From JBGTKH01 sp041744735 (lineage in GTDB: Bacteria > Planctomycetota > Planctomycetia > Pirellulales > Pirellulaceae): a stretch of DNA of 8,553 nt. The stretch spans positions 1 to 8,553 of the forward strand of contig JBGTKH010000195.1 of assembly GCA_041744735.1 (NCBI GenBank), in the 5' to 3' direction. Below the pieces are notes generated by a model that did not search any database, was not told where the DNA came from, and was given only the letters and a program-made list of their open reading frames with translations. The translations under genes were made by a program, and so were the position numbers. Positions 1-7,309 of this stretch are shown in pieces (positions within the stretch are counted from its first letter, which is position 1; each line of letters starts with the position of its first letter).

Positions 1-1
1 C

Positions 2-277
2 CGCAGCGGCGAACGGCGGCAATTGGAAGAAAACGCCATCGTCGAGGCCCTGCGCGAACAAGTTGCCCGCTGGCGCGAACGCGGTGATTGGACCAAACTG
101 CAGTGCATCGAGCTACTGATCGTCCGCGGCTGGGCCAACAAGGACGTGGCTCAAGAGCTGAACATCAGCGAGCAACAGGTAGCCAACTTCAAATTCGATT
201 TCCTGGCCCGCCTGCGAACGATCATTCGCAAGCAAGGATTATCCGAAGACGTGTTTCCGGAACTTTACGAGAGTTAG
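2..277 (+). CDS. Sigma-70-family RNA polymerase sigma factor, C-terminal part (5' end outside window)
   Basis: The reading frame is open to the left edge, so this is the tail of a longer protein; the TTG at 23 is not a convincing start because the frame continues upstream of it without a stop. About 91 residues are visible. The segment running from LQCIELLIVRGWANKDVAQ to ARLRTIIRKQG has the pattern of sigma region 4: a helix, a turn (NKDVAQELNIS) and a recognition helix (EQQVANFKFDFLARLR). This domain normally contacts the -35 promoter element. Planctomycetes encode very many ECF-type sigma factors, and this fits one of them, but region 2 is not in view, so another LuxR- or sigma-4-like regulator remains possible. 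The next gene starts only 15 bases after the stop, which suggests co-transcription with the AIM24-like gene. Confidence 0.7.
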   Translation, partial: RSGERRQLEENAIVEALREQVARWRERGDWTKLQCIELLIVRGWANKDVAQELNISEQQVANFKFDFLARLRTIIRKQGLSEDVFPELYES

Positions 278-292
278 CAGAGGTAAAGAGCA

Positions 293-832
293 ATGTCCGG
301 ACGTTCGTTGAAGGAAGCCGCCGCGAGCCTCCACAACAACGACGACGACCAACGCGATGTCTTTGCATTGGAAGGCGCGCGAAAGCTCAGGGTGAATCTG
401 GATGGCACCGTCTGGATCAAAACCGGCACGGTGGTCAGCCGAGTTGGCGAGATCGAGTTACAACGGGCCGGCTTTCGCGACCAGGGCCTTGGGCGGACGC
501 TGATGAAGGCTTTCTGCGGCCAAGTGGTGCGCCTAACTCGGGCCGAGGGGCAAGGCTGTCTGCACTTGTGTGATCACGACAAGCAAATTCAGATCGTGCA
601 TCTGAACGACGAATCAACATTCGTCAGCGGCCAAGACCTGCTGGCCTTTGAGTCAACGATCACGTGGGACATCAGGCTGACGAAACAATTAGCCGCCATT
701 CCGTCCACAGGCCTCTTCCGCGTCAAGCTGCAAGGCACTGGCTTTGTAGCATTAACCACACCATTCGAACTGCTCAAACTGCCGCTGCGCCCCGGCCTCT
801 TGCAAACCGACCCGAATGCGAGCGTCGCGTAG
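293..832 (+). CDS. AIM24 family (TRAP-like beta-sandwich) protein, short form
   Basis: This 179-residue protein has the features of the AIM24/DUF124 family: a glycine-rich strand pattern (VWIKTGTVVSRVGEIE near residues 40-54), an alternating middle section, the motif GLFRVKLQGTGFVAL (about residues 140-154) and an ending of the PGxxxTDPxAxVA type. It has no signal peptide and no membrane span, so it is probably cytoplasmic. The family takes its name from a yeast mitochondrial protein; its bacterial role is not established, and no reaction should be assumed. The ATG is preceded by an AGAGGT-like ribosome site (279-284), and the gene follows the sigma-like gene by 15 bases. From what I recall of the family, members usually continue with Trp and several dozen more residues after this VA. 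Here a TAG stop sits exactly at that point, so the protein may be a natural short form or a C-terminally eroded one. Confidence 0.65.
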   Translation: MSGRSLKEAAASLHNNDDDQRDVFALEGARKLRVNLDGTVWIKTGTVVSRVGEIELQRAGFRDQGLGRTLMKAFCGQVVRLTRAEGQGCLHLCDHDKQIQIVHLNDESTFVSGQDLLAFESTITWDIRLTKQLAAIPSTGLFRVKLQGTGFVALTTPFELLKLPLRPGLLQTDPNASVA

Positions 833-911
833 ACACCACCATGTCCAATGTACTAAATGTTGTGGCCGGCCCATTGCGTTGACTTCGCCGATGCGCGATC
901 ATGGCAGGCAT

Positions 912-1889
912 ATGAGCGATTCGTTGTCACGGGGATGGAACGACGTGAATCTCAACGAAAGTGCGTTGCGGCGTTGCGAACGGTTGATCGGCCGGGCGAC
1001 CGAGTTTCGGGTGGCGGTCGAGCGTGGCGAGGGCGGCGCGCGGCTGATTGATTGTGGGGTGGATGCTCCCGGCGGATTGCAAGCCGGGATTGCTCTGGCC
1101 GAAGTCTGCATGGCCGGGTTGGGGCGTGTCGAATTAGTGCCCGGCGACTCGGCGATTTGGCCTGGGCCCGCCGTTGCCGTCTCTACCGACCAGCCCGTGG
1201 CGGCTTGCATGGCTTCGCAATATGCGGGCTGGCAAATCGCGGGCGAAAAGTTTTTTGCGATGGGTTCGGGCTCGATGCGCGCCGTGCGCGGCAAGGAAGC
1301 GCTGTTTGACAAGATTGGCTATCGCGAGCGGGCTCGTCACGTGGTCGGCGTGCTGGAAGCGGGCAAGCTGCCGCCGGCCGAAGTCTGCGTGCACGTGGCC
1401 GAAGAGTGCGGCGTCGACACGGAAGACCTGACGATGCTCATCGCGCCCACGTCCAGCATCGCGGGCACGATCCAAGTGGTCGCCCGCACGATCGAAACGT
1501 CGCTGCACAAGATGCACGAACTGGGATTCGACATCACGCGCGTTACCAGCGGGTTCGGCGTCGCGCCGCTGCCGCCGATCGCCGCCGATGATCTGACCGG
1601 GATCGGCCGCACGAACGACGCGGTGCTGTACGGCGGTCAAGTCACGCTGTGGGTGCGCGGCGACGATGCCATTTTGCCGGTGCTCGGGCCGCAGATTCCC
1701 AGTTCATCGTCGGCCGATCACGGCCAGCCGTTCGGCGTGCTGTTCGAGCGTTACAATCGCGATTTCTACAAGATCGACCCGCTGCTGTTCAGTCCGGCGG
1801 TCGTCACGCTGATCAGTCTCGACAGCGGCCGTTCGTATCGTTGCGGCGAATTGCGGCCGGACGTGCTCCGCAAAACGTTTGAAGGGTGA
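912..1889 (+). CDS. mch: Methenyltetrahydromethanopterin cyclohydrolase
   Basis: The enzyme interconverts methenyl- and formyl-tetrahydromethanopterin (EC 3.5.4.27), a cytoplasmic step in formaldehyde oxidation, or its reverse. The 325-residue product from ATG 912 matches the usual family length. Family features are visible in order: VNLNESALR at the N-terminus (residues 12-20), ASQYAGWQIAGEKFFAMGSG (101-120) followed by SMRAV, the helix ARTIETSLHKMHELGFD (191-207), GFGVAPLPPIA and GRTNDAVLYGGQVTLWV (232-248). Arg192 and Glu195 have the R-x-x-E spacing of the catalytic Arg/Glu pair described for the archaeal enzyme, an assignment made by pattern only. In-frame starts also exist at 816 and at ATG 891. 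I chose 912 because family similarity begins just after it. Its ribosome site is weak (GCAGG, five bases from the ATG). The ATP-grasp gene follows at once, making a compact C1 gene pair. Confidence 0.93.
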   Translation: MSDSLSRGWNDVNLNESALRRCERLIGRATEFRVAVERGEGGARLIDCGVDAPGGLQAGIALAEVCMAGLGRVELVPGDSAIWPGPAVAVSTDQPVAACMASQYAGWQIAGEKFFAMGSGSMRAVRGKEALFDKIGYRERARHVVGVLEAGKLPPAEVCVHVAEECGVDTEDLTMLIAPTSSIAGTIQVVARTIETSLHKMHELGFDITRVTSGFGVAPLPPIAADDLTGIGRTNDAVLYGGQVTLWVRGDDAILPVLGPQIPSSSSADHGQPFGVLFERYNRDFYKIDPLLFSPAVVTLISLDSGRSYRCGELRPDVLRKTFEG

Positions 1890-1894
1890 AGCCC

Positions 1895-2833
1895 ATGCGG
1901 TTTGCAGTGTTGGCCTCCAACGACAGTTGGTATCTGAACGATCTGCGGCGCGCGGCGGGCACACAGCACGAGGTCACGCCGCTTGCGTTTAGCCAACTTT
2001 CGTCGCAATTGGACTACGGCAGTGGTTTGGGGGTTCGCTCAGGGCGGGTCGGCTCGGAGAGCCAACCTACGTTACTGGACAACGGCGACGGCTTGCGTGT
2101 GCGTGCGGGCCAGTTCGACTTGAGCCGATTCGACGCGGTGCTGGTCCGTACAATGCCTCCGGGGTCGCTGGAGCAAGTCGTTTTTCGCATGGACGTGCTG
2201 GGCCGGCTCGAGGCCGCGGGCTGCCTCGTCATCAATCCCGCGCGGGCCATCGAAGCGGCTGTCGACAAATATCTGGCGTCCGCGAAGTTGTTGGCCGCCG
2301 GATTGCGCACACCGCGGACGTTGGTTTGTCAAACGTTCGAGGACGCGATGGTCGGCTTCGCGGCGTTGGGTGGTGACGTCGTCGTTAAGCCGCTGTTCGG
2401 CAGCGAAGGCCGCGGCATTACGCGGATCAGCGACGAGGCGCTTGCTCTGCGGGCCTTCAAGATGCTGGCCCAGTTCGGCTCGGTGATCTACTTGCAAGAA
2501 TTCATCCCGCACGAAGGTTTCGACATCAGGTTGTTGGTCATCGGTCAACAAGTGTTCGCCATGCGCCGCCGCAACCCGCTCGACTGGCGCACCAATGTCA
2601 GCCGCGGAGCTACCACCGAACGGGTTGAACCGGACGATCAGCTACTCGAACTTGCTCACCGCTCGGCCGCAGCCATCGGCGCTCCACTGGCCGGCGTCGA
2701 CGTGCTGCCTGGCCGCGACGGCCAACTGTACGTCCTGGAGGTTAACGCCGTCCCCGGCTGGAAGGCGCTCGCTCAAACGCTCGATGTAGATGTCGCCGCG
2801 ACGGTCTTAGAGTACGTCGCCTCCTGTCACTAA
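1895..2833 (+). CDS. RimK-type ATP-grasp ligase, Orf5-like, of the tetrahydromethanopterin C1 cluster
   Basis: A 312-residue ATP-grasp enzyme. After a Rossmann-like N-terminal part (MRFAVLASNDSWYLNDLRR) come the diagnostic motifs: VVVKPLFGSEGRGI (Lys165 and a Gly-rich loop for ATP), YLQEFIPHEGFDIRLLVIG (Arg212), and LYVLEVNAVPGW (Glu282 and Asn284 for Mg2+). These resemble RimK and the archaeal ligase MptN, which joins glutamate to tetrahydromethanopterin. In methylotrophic bacteria a gene of this type (orf5) sits beside mch and is needed for the H4MPT pathway; by position this is the equivalent gene, though the true substrate cannot be read from sequence. ATG 1895 has a good GAAGGG site at 1881-1886, which overlaps the end of mch; a GTG at 1886 is an alternative. 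Residues 42-73 look like an insert: a palindrome lies between two copies of a GxGLxVRxG peptide. Confidence 0.85.
   Translation: MRFAVLASNDSWYLNDLRRAAGTQHEVTPLAFSQLSSQLDYGSGLGVRSGRVGSESQPTLLDNGDGLRVRAGQFDLSRFDAVLVRTMPPGSLEQVVFRMDVLGRLEAAGCLVINPARAIEAAVDKYLASAKLLAAGLRTPRTLVCQTFEDAMVGFAALGGDVVVKPLFGSEGRGITRISDEALALRAFKMLAQFGSVIYLQEFIPHEGFDIRLLVIGQQVFAMRRRNPLDWRTNVSRGATTERVEPDDQLLELAHRSAAAIGAPLAGVDVLPGRDGQLYVLEVNAVPGWKALAQTLDVDVAATVLEYVASCH
2047..2070. repeat. Palindromic element with 9-3-9-TAC layout inside the ATP-grasp gene
   Basis: The left arm is 2047-2055 (GGTCGGCTC), the loop GGA is 2056-2058, the right arm is 2059-2067 (GAGCCAACC), and TAC follows. Eight of nine positions pair, with one C/A mismatch. 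The element is read in frame as part of the ligase and encodes a Gly/Ser-rich stretch. It shares its exact geometry with the element at 5950-5973, although the stem bases differ. Confidence 0.5.
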
Positions 2834-2956
2834 CTTGCATTATCGCCGTGGTGACCTAGATTTCAGTGGCCCGCAGTCAGGACGCCGGCGGGCATACTTT
2901 TCTCCCCCTTTGCCCGGTTCCGGGTTTGATGTATTACTTCGTCGCGGTTTCAAACA

Positions 2957-5908
2957 ATGAGTTCCAGCGAGCAACAACGAGACTACTTCCGCTGTGCGCG
3001 ATTCGAGACTTTCGAAGATCGTCTCGTCCTCTCGGCACAACCCGCGGGCGATTTCTTCATCGACGAGCTTGTGTCGACAGCGCCTGAGCAACAGTACGGT
3101 GAACTTGCGCCCGCGCTGGCCGGAGTGCACGCGAACACCGGCGTTAGCTATGCCCGCAATGCGTTTGGTTTCGACGGGGCGGGGCAGACCGTCGCGGTGA
3201 TCGATAGCGGCATCGCTTACGACCATTTCGCGCTGGGCGGCGGACTGGGGGCCGGCTATCGCGTTGTCGGCGGGTGGGATTTTACCGAGGAGAACGACGC
3301 GAACCCTTATGACGACGGCCCGGCCGGATTCCACGGCACGCACGTGGCCGGGATCATCGGCAGCCGCGATGCGCGCTACACCGGCGTGGCGCCCGGCGTC
3401 GATCTGGTCGCATTGCGCGTCTTCAACGATCAAGGCGCGGGGTACTTTGAATGGGTCGAACAGGCGCTGCGCTGGGTGCACGAGCATCGCAATTCGTTTC
3501 GCAATCCGATCACGACTGTCAACCTGTCGCTAGGCACGAATTGGAACTCCAACAGCATTCCGTCCTGGGCGACGCTAGAAGACGAATTCTCGCTGCTGAA
3601 GAACGACGGCATTTTCATTTCCGTGTCAGCGGGCAATTCATTTGACAAATTCAAAGCGGCCGGCCTGAGTTACCCCGCGGCGAGTCAATATGTCGTCCCG
3701 GTGGCCAGCGTCGGCGCCGACGGCACGTTGAGCGGCTTCAGTCAACGCAATTCGCGGGTGATCGCGGCACCCGGCGAGAGGATTACAAGCACCGTGCCCG
3801 ATCACATCTTCGGCGGCGACGGTGTGCCCAACGATTTCGCGTCGGTGTCCGGGACCAGCATGGCCTCGCCGTATCTGGCAGCCAGCAGCGCGGTACTGCG
3901 CGAGGCAATGCATCTGCTCGGCTATCAAAACGTCACGCAGGACACGTTGTACAACCACCTGCGCAGCACGGCCGATACGGTGTATGACAACATCACGCGA
4001 GCGTCGTACGCGCGGCTGAATTTGCAGCGGGCGTTGGACGCGATCATGCCGGCCGACGAATATGGTTCGACCATCGCCACCGCGCACTCGCTCAGTTCGC
4101 TCGGCAGCAGCCAAACGATCACCGGCATGATCAACCGTCTGGACGACGCGGATTATTTCCGCTTCACGGCATCGCAGACCGGCGTGGTCAGTTTCACCGT
4201 CAACACCACGGGCAAGCTGATCGCCGATTGGCAAGCGGCCGGAGTCGGCGAGACGATCGACGGCGCGACCCTGTCGATGAATGTTGTGACCGGGCAAACG
4301 TACACGTTCGGGCTGGGGACGAAGGGCGGCATCGGCCACTACACGATTGACGCCGCGATGAAGGCCACCACGACAACGGTCAACTGGGGCGCCGTCACGT
4401 CCAACACATTGGCAAATCAGCAGCTCACGGGCGAATCGTGGTTCAGGATCGCGACCAGCCGCAGCGGACTGCTCACGGTCGAATCGTTCTTTTCTCACGC
4501 AGCCGGCAACGTGAATTTGGAAGTCTACAACGCGAATCGCCAGTTGCTGGCGACGAGCAACTCGACGACAAACCGCGAACGGGTGGACGTGACTGCCGCT
4601 GCGGGCCAAACGTTTTTTGTGCGAGCCGTCGGTACCAACTCGTCCGTCGACTTTCGGTTGACGAACTTGGTGACCGTCAGCGGTTCGCAGGTCGAAGTTC
4701 ACGGCACGGCGGGCAACGACACATTCACGTTCGCCGCGGGAGCGCGACATGGGCTGTCGGTCAACGGCGTCAATTATCAGTTCGATGGCTCGCGCGTGAC
4801 CACGTTCCGATTCCACGGCAATGCCGGCAGCGATTCGATCGCGCTTACCGGCAGCGCGGCCGCCGACACGGCCACCGTGCGCGTGGGCAGCGTGGTTCTG
4901 GCCAGCAGCGCGTATCAAGCCAGTGCGGACGGCGTCGAGACGATTGTGGTCAACGGCGGCGGCGGTTTGGACACCGCTCGACTGTTCGATTCTGAGGGCA
5001 ACGACACGTTGGTGTCACGCCCCACGTCGAGTGTACTGACGGGCAGCGGCTTCTCTCATACGGTCACGAGTTTTCAGCGCGTGTACGCCTACGCTTCGGC
5101 AGGCGGCAACGACATGGCTCGGCTGTATGATTCGTCCGGCGACGATCGACTGGTCGCGGGGCCGCAATACAGCGTGTTGTCCGGCAGCGGGTTTTACAAT
5201 TACACTTGGGGCTTTGACCGCGTGCAGGCCTATGCCACCGGGGGCGGCTCGTTCGACCGGGCATGGATGTACGATTCGTCGGGTAACGACCGCTACGAGG
5301 CCACGGCCGGCACGAACACCATGCGCGGCCCCGGTTACTCCAATTCCGCCCAGGGTTTCTCGTACGTCTACGCCTACGCCACCGCCGGCGGCCACGACAC
5401 GGCGCACTTGTACGCCGCATCGAACAGCCATCAAATCGTGACTCATACGGATTACAGCGTCTTTCGTGGCACCGATTTTTACAACTATTCGCGCGGCTTC
5501 GCGCAGACGTTCACCTACAATGCGGCGGCCGCGGCCGCGAAGACGTCGGCGACCGCGTCGGGAGACAAAAACGCGACGGTGAATTGGTTCCCGCCGTTCA
5601 ATGGCGTCGCACCAGTTGCGAGCGTTCGCGTGCATTTCGACAGTCGTGTTCAAACCATCGTGCCGCAAAGCAGCCGAGTTGGCAGTCAGCCATTCGCAGC
5701 AGAAGTCAATCAATCGATATTTCACGACTTCGGATCCGGCAGTAACATGCTCGACGCGGCGAATACCAGTCAGCGATTGGTGCGTTACTCACCGAACGCC
5801 ACGATCTGCGAATTGCCGTCGACCGTCGAAAGTCACGACATGCTGGGCGCATTGGACGACGTTTTCCGCCAGGTCGGTCGCTGGGACTCAGTAGACGTGG
5901 ACGGTTAG
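2957..5908 (+). CDS. Large secreted subtilisin-like (S8) serine protease with PPC-like domains and C-terminal GND-type repeats
   Basis: A 983-residue multidomain protease. Residues 13-27 (CARFETFEDRLVLSA) form the planctomycete N-terminal LEPR-type motif found on many exported giant proteins; no classical signal peptide precedes it. The catalytic domain covers about 55-365. The triad is Asp83 (VAVIDSGIAYDH), His126 (HGTHVAG) and Ser301 (SGTSMASP), with oxyanion Asn227 (SAGNS), all intact, so it should be an active endopeptidase. Two beta-rich segments (about 366-468 and 474-572) look like bacterial pre-peptidase C-terminal domains. Residues 583-860 form repeats of about 47 residues with GND motifs. 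An alanine-rich linker (855-862) leads to a tail of about 120 residues with no anchor I recognise. No clear ribosome site precedes ATG 2957, which is common in this phylum. The 123-base upstream gap shows no convincing promoter. The gene ends convergently with the glycosyltransferase. Confidence 0.93.
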   Translation: MSSSEQQRDYFRCARFETFEDRLVLSAQPAGDFFIDELVSTAPEQQYGELAPALAGVHANTGVSYARNAFGFDGAGQTVAVIDSGIAYDHFALGGGLGAGYRVVGGWDFTEENDANPYDDGPAGFHGTHVAGIIGSRDARYTGVAPGVDLVALRVFNDQGAGYFEWVEQALRWVHEHRNSFRNPITTVNLSLGTNWNSNSIPSWATLEDEFSLLKNDGIFISVSAGNSFDKFKAAGLSYPAASQYVVPVASVGADGTLSGFSQRNSRVIAAPGERITSTVPDHIFGGDGVPNDFASVSGTSMASPYLAASSAVLREAMHLLGYQNVTQDTLYNHLRSTADTVYDNITRASYARLNLQRALDAIMPADEYGSTIATAHSLSSLGSSQTITGMINRLDDADYFRFTASQTGVVSFTVNTTGKLIADWQAAGVGETIDGATLSMNVVTGQTYTFGLGTKGGIGHYTIDAAMKATTTTVNWGAVTSNTLANQQLTGESWFRIATSRSGLLTVESFFSHAAGNVNLEVYNANRQLLATSNSTTNRERVDVTAAAGQTFFVRAVGTNSSVDFRLTNLVTVSGSQVEVHGTAGNDTFTFAAGARHGLSVNGVNYQFDGSRVTTFRFHGNAGSDSIALTGSAAADTATVRVGSVVLASSAYQASADGVETIVVNGGGGLDTARLFDSEGNDTLVSRPTSSVLTGSGFSHTVTSFQRVYAYASAGGNDMARLYDSSGDDRLVAGPQYSVLSGSGFYNYTWGFDRVQAYATGGGSFDRAWMYDSSGNDRYEATAGTNTMRGPGYSNSAQGFSYVYAYATAGGHDTAHLYAASNSHQIVTHTDYSVFRGTDFYNYSRGFAQTFTYNAAAAAAKTSATASGDKNATVNWFPPFNGVAPVASVRVHFDSRVQTIVPQSSRVGSQPFAAEVNQSIFHDFGSGSNMLDAANTSQRLVRYSPNATICELPSTVESHDMLGALDDVFRQVGRWDSVDVDG
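4826..5536 (+). repeat. Array of about 47-residue protein repeats in the S8 protease
   Basis: Units begin near residues 672, 719, 767 and 814, each with the pattern D-x-A-x-(L/M)-Y/F-D-S-x-G-N/D-D, then S-V-L-x-G-x-G-F, then a V-x-A-Y-A-x-x-G-G end. A more degenerate unit begins near 625, and half a unit (GTAGNDTF to HGNAG) precedes it at 583. The spacings of 47, 48 and 47 residues are regular. The GND and GSD turns recall calcium-binding RTX-type repeats, but the unit is much longer than the nine-residue RTX motif. At the DNA level the copies have diverged, so the duplication is old. Confidence 0.8.
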
Positions 5909-5949
5909 CGCGGAAAGCTTGTAGTGTGAGCGACACGCTTGATGATGAC

Positions 5950-5973
5950 GGACGGATTGGCAATCCGTCCTAC
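5950..5973. repeat. Perfect palindromic element (9-bp stem) between convergent genes
   Basis: The left arm is 5950-5958 (GGACGGATT), the loop GGC is 5959-5961, and the right arm is 5962-5970 (AATCCGTCC), followed by TAC. All nine positions pair. It lies in the 61-base gap between two convergent stop codons, and the minus-strand TAG stop (5972-5970) is part of it. Neither strand shows a T-run after the stem, so it is not a standard intrinsic terminator, though it could help end or stabilise both transcripts. Confidence 0.7.
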
Positions 5974-7211
5974 TTTGCGGCGAGAACTTTGCGGTAAGCA
6001 GCAGCGACACCCGTGGCCATACTGCGGTCGGAGAACTTTTCGGCGTGACGGGCCAAGGCGTTGGCGCGGAGTAGGGGCCAGCTTAGCTCGCCGGTGATGA
6101 CGCGGGCGATGGTGTTCGATAAATCGGCGGGGTCGCCGGGATTGGCGATTAGGCCGTCGATGCCGTGGCGGATGGCTTCGGGGACGCCTTCCACCTGTGT
6201 GCCGACGACGGGCACGCCGGCGGCCATCGCTTCGAGCACGACCATCGGCAGCCCTTCGCCGAACAGGCTGGGGAGCACGAACAAGTCCATCTTCAGTAGT
6301 TCGGGGTTCACGTCGCGAGTAAAGCCCGTCCAGTGCACGGCATCTTCAAGTTTCAATCGTGCGACGCGGCGTTTGATGTCCGCTTCGTACTCGGGCGTTT
6401 CGAATGGGCCGACGGCGCGAAGTTGCACGGGTAGATTCTGCTGACGCAGCAAGGCCAGCGCATCGAGCAGCACTTCCATACCTTTTCGTGGGCGGAACAG
6501 AGCGACGGCGCCCAGCGTCCACGTGCCGCGCGGTGCGTCGCGCTGCGGCACCTCGTCTAATACCGGCACGCCGTTGGGGACGACGGTGATATGGTCGCTG
6601 GAGTATCCTTGGCGCTGCATGTGGCGGGCCAGACTTTCTGATACGGTGATCAGCCGCGCAACGCCGGTCAGACTGAGCTTCTCCGAATAATGGTTCAGCC
6701 AATTGCGCACACGGTGAGTTGTGTCGCGCGACGTGGGGCTGTGCACATGATAGACCATCGGCACGCGGGCCAGTGCCGAAGCCAATCGGCCGACCAGTGC
6801 GCTGCGAGGCGTGTGGGCGTGCACCAGTTCGTAACCCTCGCGGCGGATGATGTCGCGGACCTTAACGATCGAGCGCAGATCGATGCGGCCGCGCATCGGC
6901 ACTTCGTACAGAGCGACTGAACGTGACTGCCGCATTTTGGGAAACCGGTCCGGTTTGACGCAGGCGAAACCGACGTCAAAACCCAGTTCCGGCAACCGGG
7001 CGGCCAGCAGGTCTTGCACACGTTCCGCGCCGGAATAGTGCTCACCGTTAATCACGTGCAGCACGCGGACCGTTTTGAGCGCCCTGGCGTAACGCTGCTC
7101 GTCGACTAATTCCATTTCGCTCGCCATGGCCGTTGCAGGCACATCAGAGCTAGCGGTCAGCAGATCCAGCGGGCTGTCGGACAAACTCGTCGTAGGCATG
7201 GGCATAAGCAT
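5970..7211 (-). CDS. GT4-family (GT-B fold) glycosyltransferase
   Basis: From the ATG at 7211 the product is 413 residues and resembles the retaining glycosyltransferases that build exopolysaccharide, O-antigen or glycolipids from nucleotide sugars. The N-terminal acceptor domain begins at VRVLHVINGEHYSGAER (residues 48-64) with the Gly-rich loop, then ELVHAHTPRSALVGRLA. The C-terminal donor domain shows ITVVPNGV (208-215), FRPRKGMEVLLDAL, and the hallmark FGEGLPMVVLEAM (Glu319 and Glu327, the E-x7-E motif) followed by GVPVVGTQVEGVPEAI. No signal peptide or membrane span is visible, so it is probably cytoplasmic or peripheral. The frame is open up to ATG 7310, but that adds 33 residues unlike the family. 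Starts at 7127 or 7115 are also possible, since similarity begins only near 7070. A weak AAGAAAGA site lies upstream of 7211. The acceptor and sugar are unknown. Confidence 0.88.
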   Translation of the reverse strand: MLMPMPTTSLSDSPLDLLTASSDVPATAMASEMELVDEQRYARALKTVRVLHVINGEHYSGAERVQDLLAARLPELGFDVGFACVKPDRFPKMRQSRSVALYEVPMRGRIDLRSIVKVRDIIRREGYELVHAHTPRSALVGRLASALARVPMVYHVHSPTSRDTTHRVRNWLNHYSEKLSLTGVARLITVSESLARHMQRQGYSSDHITVVPNGVPVLDEVPQRDAPRGTWTLGAVALFRPRKGMEVLLDALALLRQQNLPVQLRAVGPFETPEYEADIKRRVARLKLEDAVHWTGFTRDVNPELLKMDLFVLPSLFGEGLPMVVLEAMAAGVPVVGTQVEGVPEAIRHGIDGLIANPGDPADLSNTIARVITGELSWPLLRANALARHAEKFSDRSMATGVAAAYRKVLAAK

Positions 7212-7309
7212 AGGTTTGGAAAATCTTTCTTGACGCCGGTTGTCGGTTTTCAGTAAGGTCCCGCGGGCGGGTGTTGTTTTGGAAGGCTCACACCAGCTCA
7301 ACACGCACA

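Noticed and set aside
841..882. Thirteen-codon frame between the AIM24-like gene and mch
   Set aside because: Very short, no ribosome site and no sign of conservation available; could be chance.
816..911. Upstream in-frame extension of mch
   Set aside because: The extra 32 residues overlap the end of the AIM24-like gene, are rich in His, Arg and Cys, and precede the point where family similarity begins.
2913..2930. Small CCCG/CGGG hairpin followed by TTT, as a possible terminator after the ligase gene
   Set aside because: The stem is only four to five base pairs and the T-run only three bases; too weak to call.
3638..4918. Long open frame of 426 codons on the minus strand opposite the S8 protease
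   Set aside because: It lies wholly inside a gene with intact catalytic motifs and clear domains; its translation is Arg/Ala/Gly-rich with no recognisable fold, as expected for the opposite strand of GC-rich coding DNA.
5015..5725. Minus-strand open frame of 236 codons opposite the repeat array
   Set aside because: Its low-complexity, Arg/Val-rich translation mirrors the repeats of the real gene; no start context or homology pattern supports it.
5950..5973. Interpretation as an ordinary bidirectional intrinsic terminator
   Set aside because: No run of T follows the stem on either strand, and the shared geometry with a palindrome inside a coding gene favours a repeat element.
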